Shown here piece by piece: positions 54,866 to 62,667 of a DNA stretch of 64,000 nt (position 1 is its first letter; every line of letters begins with the position of its first letter). A program made the position numbers and the translations under genes. The stretch is from NCBI RefSeq assembly GCF_000518765.1, contig NZ_KI912489.1, positions 562,652 to 626,651 of the forward strand, read 5' to 3'. The notes under the pieces were generated by a model. That model was not told the DNA's origin and did no database searches. It saw only the letters and a list, made by a program, of their open reading frames with translations. The DNA is from Ruminococcus flavefaciens ATCC 19208 (GTDB taxonomy: Bacteria; Bacillota; Clostridia; Oscillospirales; Ruminococcaceae).

Positions 54866-54871
54866 TATAAT
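54866..54871 (+). promoter_or_regulatory. Extended -10 promoter for the LacI-family gene
   Basis: TATAAT (54866-54871) preceded by TGG (extended -10) with a poor -35 (TTTATT at 54843-54848, 17 bases). The leader is ~85 bases. Confidence 0.6.
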
Positions 54872-54962
54872 ATACAATGTTAATTTAATTCGTGGCTTTT
54901 AATGCAATAAGTTATTATGCCTCAGAAAGCTTTCGGACAGCTTAAAAGATCGGGGGAATTTT

Positions 54963-56003
54963 ATGAAAAACGGAGTAAAAATGCTCGATATTGCCACAAA
55001 ACTCGGTGTCAGTGTTGTAACTGTCTCAAATGCACTTGCGGGCCGTGACGGCGTAAGTGAGCAGATGCGAAAGAGGATCTGTGAGACAGCCGAAAAAATG
55101 GGCTATAAGCCTTCAAATACCAAGAGCGAGAAAAGACGTATGTCCATACCCAAGGTGAGCAAAAATGTGGGTATTCTTACGTCTGAGCGTTTCGTCGGTG
55201 CGAGAGGTACATTTTATTGGGAGCTTACAGCGAGCATCTCTAACCAGCTTTCGCAGATAAATGTCTGCACAGTATACGAATGTATATCTGCTGACAACGA
55301 AAAGGACGGTATACTGCCGAATATGATCGTTGACGGCAAGGTTGACGGTGTTATAGTTATCGGACAGGTACACAGAAGCTACATAGAGATATTGAGCAAA
55401 CTGACTATTCCGCTTATATTCGTGGACTTCTACGATAACAGATATCACGTTGATTCTGTAATTTCCGACAGCTTCAACGGCGGATATATGCTCACGGACT
55501 ATCTTGTATCAAAGGGACACCGCAGGATAGGCTTTTTCGGTACTCTGAACGCTACAAGCAGTATCAACGACAGATACCTCGGATACCTGAAGTGCATCAT
55601 GGAAAATGAGCTGGAATTCCGCATAGAATGGGTCATCGGTGACAGAAACGAAAAGGGAATACTCAACGAAAAAATAGATTTTCCTGCTGATATGCCGACC
55701 GCTTTCGTGTGCAACTGCGATGAGACTGCTTTCCGCGTAATATCGGCTTTAAAAACAAAGGGCGTTCGTGTTCCTGATGATATAAGCGTAGTCGGTTACG
55801 ACAACTATACTGTTTCAAGCATCTGCATACCTACTATAACAACCGTTGAGGTAGACCTTGCGAAAATGGCTGAGGTCTCCGTTGGCATAATGGCTAAGAA
55901 GCTTACTGACCCTACATATACCGAGGGCAGACGCATCATAAGCGGAAAGCTTATTGAAAAAGAGAGTGTGCTTGACATCAACAGCGGCTATAACAAGGAG
56001 TGA
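54963..56003 (+). CDS. LacI-family transcriptional regulator
   Basis: A 346-residue regulator: helix-turn-helix with hinge at 1-60 (MLDIATKLGVSVVTVSNALAGRDGVSEQMRKRICETAEKMGYKPS), then a periplasmic-binding-like effector domain (NVGILTSERFVGARGTFYWELTASI, DGVIVIGQ, IPLIFVDFYD, SVVGYDNYTVS). It probably represses a sugar or polysaccharide-use operon, but the adjacent genes (DUF5662-like, uvrC) are not carbohydrate genes, so the target is likely elsewhere. Confidence 0.93.
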   Translation: MKNGVKMLDIATKLGVSVVTVSNALAGRDGVSEQMRKRICETAEKMGYKPSNTKSEKRRMSIPKVSKNVGILTSERFVGARGTFYWELTASISNQLSQINVCTVYECISADNEKDGILPNMIVDGKVDGVIVIGQVHRSYIEILSKLTIPLIFVDFYDNRYHVDSVISDSFNGGYMLTDYLVSKGHRRIGFFGTLNATSSINDRYLGYLKCIMENELEFRIEWVIGDRNEKGILNEKIDFPADMPTAFVCNCDETAFRVISALKTKGVRVPDDISVVGYDNYTVSSICIPTITTVEVDLAKMAEVSVGIMAKKLTDPTYTEGRRIISGKLIEKESVLDINSGYNKE

Positions 56004-56007
56004 CCGA

Positions 56008-56547
56008 ATGATTATCAATAATTTTTTAGGTCATTTAAGAACTGTTCAGCAGCACAGACATCAGGTATTCATACACTGTCTTAAAGCAGGTATACCGTGG
56101 CGCGGACTTGTTCACGATCTGTCGAAATTCTCGCCTACGGAGTTCATTCCGGGAGTTCTGTATTATCAGGGCAACCGCAGTCCCAACGAGAGGGAGAGGG
56201 AAGTTGACGGCAGCTCGAAGGCGTGGATGCACCACAAGGGCAGAAACCGTCATCACTTTGAATACTGGACTGACTACAGCCCCGAAACCAAGAAAATGGA
56301 ACCTGTAAAAATGCCTGATATCTTTATTTTTGAGATGTTCTGCGACCGTGTGGCGGCTTCAAAGATATACAACAAAGAAAATTACAACGAGTCCATGCCG
56401 CTTGAGTATTTCCTCAGGGCGAAGCCTCGACGCATAATCGAAAAGACTACAGCAGCAAAGCTGGAGTTTCTTCTGACTATGCTTCGTGACAAGGGTGAGG
56501 ACGAGGTGTTCCGCTATATCCGCAGGCAGGTCAGAAAGATGAAGTAA
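56008..56547 (+). CDS. DUF5662-like protein
   Basis: A 179-residue soluble protein with MIINNFLGHLRTVQQHRHQVFIHCLKAGIPWRGLVHDLSKFSPTEF and HHKGRNRHHFEYW. The conserved His and Asp (VHDLSKF, HH, HHF) suggest an HD-like metal site, as expected for the DUF5662 family; no substrate known. The ATG at 56008 uses AAGGAG (55995-56000), which overlaps the end of the LacI gene, so the two are cotranscribed. A hairpin follows. Confidence 0.8.
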   Translation: MIINNFLGHLRTVQQHRHQVFIHCLKAGIPWRGLVHDLSKFSPTEFIPGVLYYQGNRSPNEREREVDGSSKAWMHHKGRNRHHFEYWTDYSPETKKMEPVKMPDIFIFEMFCDRVAASKIYNKENYNESMPLEYFLRAKPRRIIEKTTAAKLEFLLTMLRDKGEDEVFRYIRRQVRKMK

Positions 56548-56556
56548 GATTTGAAA

Positions 56557-56580
56557 AGGACGCCTGATGGCGTCCTCTGC
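56557..56580 (+). terminator. Hairpin between DUF5662-like gene and uvrC
   Basis: Perfect eight-pair stem AGGACGCC with GGCGTCCT, loop TGAT, followed by CTGCATTTT; only 30 bases before uvrC, so it may attenuate rather than stop transcription. Confidence 0.55.
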
Positions 56581-56605
56581 ATTTTAAGAACAGAGGTGAG
56601 ATGAA

Positions 56606-58429
56606 ATGAATACGAGATTACCATATCTCCGTGAAAAGACTTCAAAGCTGACAACCTCTCCCGGCGTTTATATAATGCGCCGCAAGGACAGCTCTATAAT
56701 ATATATAGGCAAGGCTAAGAACCTGCATAACCGCGTCAGCAGCTACTTCCGCGAAAATCCCGATCATACGCCGAAAGTGGCGGCTATGGTATCGAATGTA
56801 TACGATTATGACTTCATTGTAACTGACAGCGAATTCGAGGCACTTCTGCTGGAATGCAGCCTTATAAAACAGCACAAACCCAAGTATAATATACTTCTCA
56901 AGGACGATAAGGGATATCATTATATTCGTATTTCAGACGAAGAGTACCCACGTATCACCAACGAAAAAAATACTAAGCAGAGCGGCAGATATCTCGGACC
57001 GTATACCAGCGGGGCTATCACAAAGGAAGCTGTAAACGAGGCTAACCGAGTGTTCATGCTGCCTACCTGCAAGAAAAAATTCCCGCAGGATTTCGGAAAA
57101 AGTCGTCCCTGTCTCAATTACCATATAAAGCAGTGCATGGGAGTTTGCAGAGGCAGGATAAGTGCTGAGGATTACCGCAGTGCAGTCGAGCAGGCGGTCG
57201 AGTTTATAAAAAGCGGCAGTGCCGAGTCGGTAGAGCGCATGGAAGAGGAGATGAACAAAGCAGCCGAGGAGCTTCAGTTCGAGAAAGCAGCAATGCTCCG
57301 CGACAGGATAGCAGCAGTGAAAAAGGCTTCGGAAAAGCAGAAAATAATCAACAGCGGAGTGGAGTCGGCAGATGTTATCGGTATTGCAGAATTTTACGAC
57401 GGACTGTACATTTCCGTACTCATGTACCGCGAGGACAGGCTCTTCGATAAGGCTGTATTTGAGCTTCCGCTGCCCGACAAGGACGAGGATATACTCAGCG
57501 GCTTCATGCTGCAATTTTACTATAAAAAGCCTGATATACCGCGTTCGGTCATAGTTGACCATATCCCGGAGGACAGTGAATTGCTGACGGAAATGCTTGA
57601 GGAACAGGCACAGCACAAGGTCAAGCTCCATGTGCCTCAGAAGGGCAGACAGCTTGAGCTTCTGAAGCTTGCAAAAAATAACAGCGCGGAGTATGCCGCT
57701 ATCAAGAATGACCGAACAGGAAAAGAGGTCATTGCACTTGAGCAGCTTGGGCAGAGTCTGGGGCTTTCAAAGCCGCCGCGCTACATCGAAGCCTATGATA
57801 TATCCAATTTATCCTCGGAGTCAATGGTTGCGGGAATGGTAGTATTTGAGGACGGCAGACCCCTGAAAAAGGCATACAAACGCTTTACTGTAAAGGAGCA
57901 GCAGTTCCAGAACGACTACGGAAGTATGCACGAGGTGCTAAAAAGGCGGCTCATGCATATCGTAACAGGGGAGGGTGACGAGTATTTCACGCGAAAACCC
58001 GACCTGATACTTCTTGACGGCGGAAAGGGTCATGTGAACGCAGTTGCGCCTGTATTGCGTGAATTAGGTCTGGATATACCTCTTTTCGGCATGGTCAAGG
58101 ACGATAAGCACCGCACCCGTGCCATTGCGACGGGGGGAAGAGAGATACAGATAAACAATCTTAAATCGGTATTCGACCTTGTGACGAGGATACAGGACGA
58201 AGTGCACCGCTATTCCGTAAGCTTCATGCATACGCGCCATAAGAAAAAGACCTACAGCTCAGAGCTTCTGAATGTGCGTGGAATAGGCGAAAAGAAGGCG
58301 GCGAAGCTGTTCATGAAGTATAAGACCATAACCAATCTTCGCGGTGCATCTCCGGAGGAGCTTGCGGCTGTAGCAGGAGTGAATATGGATATAGCAAAAG
58401 AGCTCTGGAAAACTATACAGGAGCTCTGA
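56606..58429 (+). CDS. uvrC: Excinuclease ABC subunit C
   Basis: A 607-residue UvrC: GIY-YIG nuclease (SPGVYIMRRKDSSIIYIGKAKNLHNRVSSYF, ~17-47) for the 3' incision, Cys cluster (LPTCKKKF...PCLNYHIKQCMGVCRG), UVR coiled coil (MEEEMNKAAEELQFEKAAMLRDRI, ~205-230) that binds UvrB, RNase H-like endonuclease (ILLDGGKGHVNA) for the 5' incision and C-terminal helix-hairpin-helix (LLNVRGIGEKKAAKLFMKY). Normal length and complete. UvrA and UvrB are not in the window. Confidence 0.98.
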   Translation: MNTRLPYLREKTSKLTTSPGVYIMRRKDSSIIYIGKAKNLHNRVSSYFRENPDHTPKVAAMVSNVYDYDFIVTDSEFEALLLECSLIKQHKPKYNILLKDDKGYHYIRISDEEYPRITNEKNTKQSGRYLGPYTSGAITKEAVNEANRVFMLPTCKKKFPQDFGKSRPCLNYHIKQCMGVCRGRISAEDYRSAVEQAVEFIKSGSAESVERMEEEMNKAAEELQFEKAAMLRDRIAAVKKASEKQKIINSGVESADVIGIAEFYDGLYISVLMYREDRLFDKAVFELPLPDKDEDILSGFMLQFYYKKPDIPRSVIVDHIPEDSELLTEMLEEQAQHKVKLHVPQKGRQLELLKLAKNNSAEYAAIKNDRTGKEVIALEQLGQSLGLSKPPRYIEAYDISNLSSESMVAGMVVFEDGRPLKKAYKRFTVKEQQFQNDYGSMHEVLKRRLMHIVTGEGDEYFTRKPDLILLDGGKGHVNAVAPVLRELGLDIPLFGMVKDDKHRTRAIATGGREIQINNLKSVFDLVTRIQDEVHRYSVSFMHTRHKKKTYSSELLNVRGIGEKKAAKLFMKYKTITNLRGASPEELAAVAGVNMDIAKELWKTIQEL

Positions 58430-58962
58430 TCGGCACGGCAGGAATATTGTAATAGAAATGCTTATATTATAATAGTATACGTAAGAAGCAAACACGATTT
58501 CGGGGCAGTTTTAGTAAAAAATATAAACTTGTCCACAGAAAGCCCTTCGGTTTTTCGAGCAGTAAAACGACGTTTTTATGCAATAACAGTCAAAATAACT
58601 AAATTAGCAATAAGCAAATTGCCGCAGTTTACAATTCTGTAAAAATTAGCAGAAAAAATGAGCTTTTATGTTGCAATTTAAAAGTGAGTGTGTTATAATT
58701 ATTGTGGAAGTTTAACAATGTTTGGTATACGTGTGCATATACCATATATTGGGCTGCCTTTGATGTTGTGTTTTTGTAAAAAGTGAGCCGTTTATAACAG
58801 TCAGTATTACAGATAGTATATTTCTTGGTTAATATTGATAAAAAACGGTTGATTATTTATGTCAAAAAAGCGATTGAAAAGTAACTATTAAAATGTTATA
58901 ATTGTTATTATTAAGGCAGTGAGAAACGTTCATCACAAGTAATTAATTATGGAGGTGGTTTC
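58430..58962 (+). promoter_or_regulatory. Long leader region with two promoters upstream of the pilus operon
   Basis: 533 AT-rich bases without a gene. P1: TTGCAA (58671-58676), 17 bases, TATAAT (58694-58699). P2: TTGAAA (58874-58879), 17 bases, TATAAT (58897-58902) with TG for an extended -10. The P1 transcript would start with a hairpin at 58716-58751 (GGTATA/TATACC flanked by CAAT/ATTG) and carry a 250-base leader. No c-di-GMP riboswitch consensus was recognised. Confidence 0.7.
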
Positions 58963-60162
58963 ATGAAGAGTTTTTCCTATGTAGCTCAGGACGCAAGAAG
59001 CAGACAGGTCAAGGGAGTCATGAATGCGGAAAATGAGCAGGAATTCTTACAGAAGGCCAAAGAAAAGGGCTTGTATGTCAAGGATTATAAGGAAAGCGAT
59101 TCAGGTGACGCAAAATCAATGTACAAGTTCAACACGAAGGAACTTAACTTCTGCTGCAGACAGCTAAGTGCTATGCTTACTTCGGGTCTGACACTTGTAA
59201 AAGCCATCGATATCCTAACCAAGGAGCAGGAGAACGAAAAAGCGAGAGCAATATGGCAGGATATCTACGAGAATGTACAGAAAGGTGAGTCTTTCTCGTC
59301 AACTCTCGAGATGCACTCGGGTTCATTCCCTGACTTTCTTATTTCCATGGTCGGCGCGGGCGAGAGCAGCGGTTCGCTGGATATCATTATGACTCGTATG
59401 TCTGATCACTACGCAAAGGAAAACAAACTCAAGAACACGATCAGAGGCGCAATGGTCTACCCGATCATTCTTCTCACCCTCTGTATTGTAATAGTTATCT
59501 TCCTCTTTACTGTTATCATGCCTACATTTATCGACATGTTTGAGGATAAGAGCAAGATGCCTCTTCTTACAAAGATACTGGCAGCTATCAGTGACTTCTT
59601 AAAGACAAAGTGGTATGTACTGATCATAATAGTTGCAGCTCTGGTATTCGGATTCAGATATGCAATGAAGATGCCTAATCTCAGAAAGAAATTCGACAGA
59701 ATGCTTATAAAGGGACCTGGATTTGGTCCTCTTGTAACGAAGATCTATACAGGTAGATTTTCAAGAACCCTTTCTTCACTCTACTCAAGCGGTATTCCAA
59801 TGGTTGAATGCCTGCAGAGAGCTTCAGCAATTCTCGGTAATTCATATGTAGATGAAAAGTTCGAGACAGTTATTGATGAGGTTAAACAGGGTGAACCGCT
59901 TTCGTCGGCAATAACACGTACAGAGATATTTGAGCCTATGTTCTGCTCTGTAATCTATGTTGGTGAAGAGTCGGGTGCTCTTGATACTATCCTTGAAAAG
60001 ACTTCGGATTACTACGAAGAAGAATCAGATGCAGCAGTTCAGCGTCTTGTTGGTATGCTGGAGCCTATCCTTCTTATATTCATGGGTCTTATCATAGGAA
60101 TGGTTGTGTGCGGAATTTATCCTGCACTTTACGGTTCATTAGAGAGCATCGAAAACAGTTAA
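58963..60162 (+). CDS. pilC: Type IV pilus inner-membrane platform protein (PilC/GspF)
   Basis: A 399-residue GspF/PilC protein: MKSFSYVAQDARSRQVKGVMNAENEQEFLQKA start, two GspF domains (~60-185 and 265-390) with FCCRQLSAMLTSGLTLVKAIDIL and FSRTLSSLYSSGIPMVECLQRAS, and three helices (~168-190, 215-235, 365-388). It anchors the pilus motor in the membrane. AATGGAGGTGG precedes the ATG. First gene of the operon here; the PilB/PilT motors are not in the window. Confidence 0.95.
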   Translation: MKSFSYVAQDARSRQVKGVMNAENEQEFLQKAKEKGLYVKDYKESDSGDAKSMYKFNTKELNFCCRQLSAMLTSGLTLVKAIDILTKEQENEKARAIWQDIYENVQKGESFSSTLEMHSGSFPDFLISMVGAGESSGSLDIIMTRMSDHYAKENKLKNTIRGAMVYPIILLTLCIVIVIFLFTVIMPTFIDMFEDKSKMPLLTKILAAISDFLKTKWYVLIIIVAALVFGFRYAMKMPNLRKKFDRMLIKGPGFGPLVTKIYTGRFSRTLSSLYSSGIPMVECLQRASAILGNSYVDEKFETVIDEVKQGEPLSSAITRTEIFEPMFCSVIYVGEESGALDTILEKTSDYYEEESDAAVQRLVGMLEPILLIFMGLIIGMVVCGIYPALYGSLESIENS

Positions 60163-60178
60163 TAAGGAGGAAAGATAA

Positions 60179-61771
60179 ATGCTTTCATTTGATATTACAG
60201 ATAGAAACATACGAGTAGTAAAAGGCGTTGAGGGCGGCGGAAAGATCAAGATCAGTTCTGCTGCTACAGTAAACGTTGAAGAGGGACTTATCGTTAACGG
60301 ACACGTTAAGGACGTTCCCGCAGTTGCAACACTTATAAACAACGTTATTAAAATGCACAGAATGCCTGATAAGGAAGCGATCGTTTCGATCTCGTCCAAC
60401 CTTACGATCTTCAAGGAAATGACAGTTGCAAAGGGCAGAGGTCAGGACCTTCAGAAGACAGTTAAGCTCCAGATGCAGGCAGAGCTCAATCTCGATGATT
60501 CATACAGTGTTTCATACATCATAGTTGGTGACGCAGACAGCAGCGAAGTAAGCGAGCCTTCATACAAGATCCTCGCTACAGCTTGTCCTTACGAGATCGT
60601 AAACAGCTACAGAGAAGCATTCAAGCTTCTTGGTATCTCACTGAGATCGGTTATGGTCGGCTGTAACTGTATCACAAGAGTACTTCTCGCAGATACAAAG
60701 ATCAGATCAAAGATGCCGCTTCTTGCTGTACAGATCGACAACAACTTCATCTCTCTCAACCTTTATGAGCAGGGACAGCTTTCATTCTCACGTTTCGCTT
60801 CTATCGACGCAGCTGACTACGGATATTCTGATGACTATGTATTTGAGGCAGTTAACGAGAATATCTTCCGTATGCTCCAGTTCCACAGAAGCCGTAACAC
60901 AGGTGAGTCAATCGAGAACGTAATCTTCTACGGTGATACTCACGAGTATGTAAGACTTACTGATGAACTTGAAAAGCTTGATCTTAAAACAAGCCTTATC
61001 AATGTTCCTCCTCAGATCCACGGTCATGAAAATCTGGAATTCTCGCTGTACGCTAACGCTATCGGTGCTATGTTCAAGAGAAACAGAGAGATCGAAAAGA
61101 TCAATCTTCTTGAAACAGACCTCGGTACTGCTGTTAAGAACAAGATCAGAAACGAAAGCTCAGGCAATGTTGCTATGATAGCTGCACTTATTGGTTCTGT
61201 TGTTATCGCAGGCGGTATATACGCAGGTATGGCTATTAAGGACAAGAGCATTAAGAGTGACATTCAGGACTGTGAGGACTTCATCAATTCAGCTGATACA
61301 GCTAAGAAGCTCGAGCATCGTGAACGTCTTATTGCAATGAAGAATTCTGTAAATGCATATTATACAAAGGTAAATAATGCATATGATGCATATCTTTCAA
61401 AGCCTGTTGTTAACGGCGGATCATTTGATGAGGTCGTTAAGGTACTCGAAGAAAGCTGTAAGAAGGAAGGACTCGAGCACTTTAAGGTAATCACACCACG
61501 TTATCAGGACGGCACAATTACATTCTCTGTAGAATGTGATGCTAAAAAGGAGGAATATGCACAGAAGCTTCCTTCAGATTTTGTAAACAATATTCTGGCA
61601 GATTCTAAATTCTGCGGCTCAAGCTACGGTGGATACCGTGTAACGACAATTGAAGAAGAGGGTAAGGAACCTGTTCAGAAGATTACCTTCAATTCAAGTG
61701 CAAAGCTTGTAGGCTTCAAGAGTGCTTATCATCCCGATGATAGTGCTAAAAAAGATGATAAGGCAGAATGA
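60179..61771 (+). CDS. PilM-PilN fusion protein
   Basis: A 530-residue protein. Residues ~1-305 have the actin-like PilM fold (MLSFDITDRNIRVVKG, AIVSISSNLTIFKEMTV, LLAVQIDNNFISLNLYEQGQLSFSRF, IENVIFYGDTHEY). After INLLE (the motif that begins PilN, INLLP) there is one helix (~331-352, VAMIAALIGSVVIAGGIYAGMAI) and an extracytoplasmic PilN-like domain to ~515 (FDEVVKVLEESCKKEGLEHFKV). In most species PilM and PilN are separate partners joined through the PilN tail; here they are one chain. SD AAGGAGG. Confidence 0.85.
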   Translation: MLSFDITDRNIRVVKGVEGGGKIKISSAATVNVEEGLIVNGHVKDVPAVATLINNVIKMHRMPDKEAIVSISSNLTIFKEMTVAKGRGQDLQKTVKLQMQAELNLDDSYSVSYIIVGDADSSEVSEPSYKILATACPYEIVNSYREAFKLLGISLRSVMVGCNCITRVLLADTKIRSKMPLLAVQIDNNFISLNLYEQGQLSFSRFASIDAADYGYSDDYVFEAVNENIFRMLQFHRSRNTGESIENVIFYGDTHEYVRLTDELEKLDLKTSLINVPPQIHGHENLEFSLYANAIGAMFKRNREIEKINLLETDLGTAVKNKIRNESSGNVAMIAALIGSVVIAGGIYAGMAIKDKSIKSDIQDCEDFINSADTAKKLEHRERLIAMKNSVNAYYTKVNNAYDAYLSKPVVNGGSFDEVVKVLEESCKKEGLEHFKVITPRYQDGTITFSVECDAKKEEYAQKLPSDFVNNILADSKFCGSSYGGYRVTTIEEEGKEPVQKITFNSSAKLVGFKSAYHPDDSAKKDDKAE

Positions 61772-61791
61772 GAAGAGGAGGCTAATTAATA

Positions 61792-62601
61792 ATGAAACTT
61801 AATTACAGAGATAAGATCATTGCTGCTATTCTTATAGCTATCACTATATTTTTAGTAGGATACTTTGCGCTTATTAAGCCAAAGTATAAGGACATACAGA
61901 CACATCAGAAGAATCTTAAAGAAGTACAGAAGACAGAAGCAGAGATCAAGGCTCAGATCGCTGAGATCCCTGATCTTAAGAATAGTATCTTAAAGCTTTA
62001 TGAGGATACATCAGTTATCACAGCTAACTTCGTTCCGATCGCTGACGTACAGGATCAGGTATATATCGATAAGTATATGCAGAAGTTTGCAGATGAAGCA
62101 AAGGTTAAGCTTCTCAGCGTAGAGCTTAAGGAAGCTAAGCTTACACCTATTGAATACTATTATAATGCAGTAGCCGATAACTTTGGTGATATGCGTAAGG
62201 CTGCCGATGTTGACGGAAGTCTTTCAAAGGCATATTCAGAAAAGGTTGCTGAAAGCACAGCTGTATCACAGAGAGCTAAAGAGTCTGTAATGCAGACACA
62301 GTACGCTATCAGCATTCACGGTACACAGAAGTGCGTATGGGCTTATCTTGCAGCTCTTGAGAAGTTTGACAAGACCCTTACAGTAAATACTGTTACTATG
62401 ACTGACGGAAGCTTCGGTAAGAACGAGGCAGAAGCATTAAATGTTTCTCTTCCTGATTCAAAGGATGCCGATGAGGAAACAATTGTAGAGGCTGGCGAAG
62501 GTAAGAAGATATCAAACGCTACAGACGTTAAGATAATTGTAACACTTTTCTCAGTATACGAAATGGCAAAACCGAATGTTGAAGACGTTTCTTCTAATTA
62601 A
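61792..62601 (+). CDS. PilO-like pilus alignment protein
   Basis: A 269-residue protein: short cytoplasmic start, helix (IIAAILIAITIFLVGYFALI, 9-28), a coiled coil (YKDIQTHQKNLKEVQKTEAEIKAQI) and a ferredoxin-like domain ending MAKPNVEDVSSN. Size and layout match PilO, which dimerises with PilN; gene order pilC-pilMN-pilO supports it. The sequence is too divergent to be certain. SD GAGGAGG. Confidence 0.8.
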   Translation: MKLNYRDKIIAAILIAITIFLVGYFALIKPKYKDIQTHQKNLKEVQKTEAEIKAQIAEIPDLKNSILKLYEDTSVITANFVPIADVQDQVYIDKYMQKFADEAKVKLLSVELKEAKLTPIEYYYNAVADNFGDMRKAADVDGSLSKAYSEKVAESTAVSQRAKESVMQTQYAISIHGTQKCVWAYLAALEKFDKTLTVNTVTMTDGSFGKNEAEALNVSLPDSKDADEETIVEAGEGKKISNATDVKIIVTLFSVYEMAKPNVEDVSSN

Positions 62602-62667
62602 GATGCAGGCTTTCTACATCATACGCTATAGTTATTAAGTTATATAACTTGAAAGGCGGTTAGAAAA

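Noticed and set aside
56933..57631. Open minus-strand frame of about 230 codons within uvrC
   Set aside because: Antisense shadow of the conserved UvrC coding sequence; no SD and no homology pattern.
58430..58962. Possible cyclic-di-GMP riboswitch before the pilus operon
   Set aside because: Pilus operons in Clostridia are often so controlled, but I could not find the conserved class I or class II cores in the leader.
62637..62650. AAGTTATATAACTT palindrome before the PilX-like gene
   Set aside because: Fourteen AT-rich bases, in an operon spacer, with no promoter nearby; too little to call an operator.
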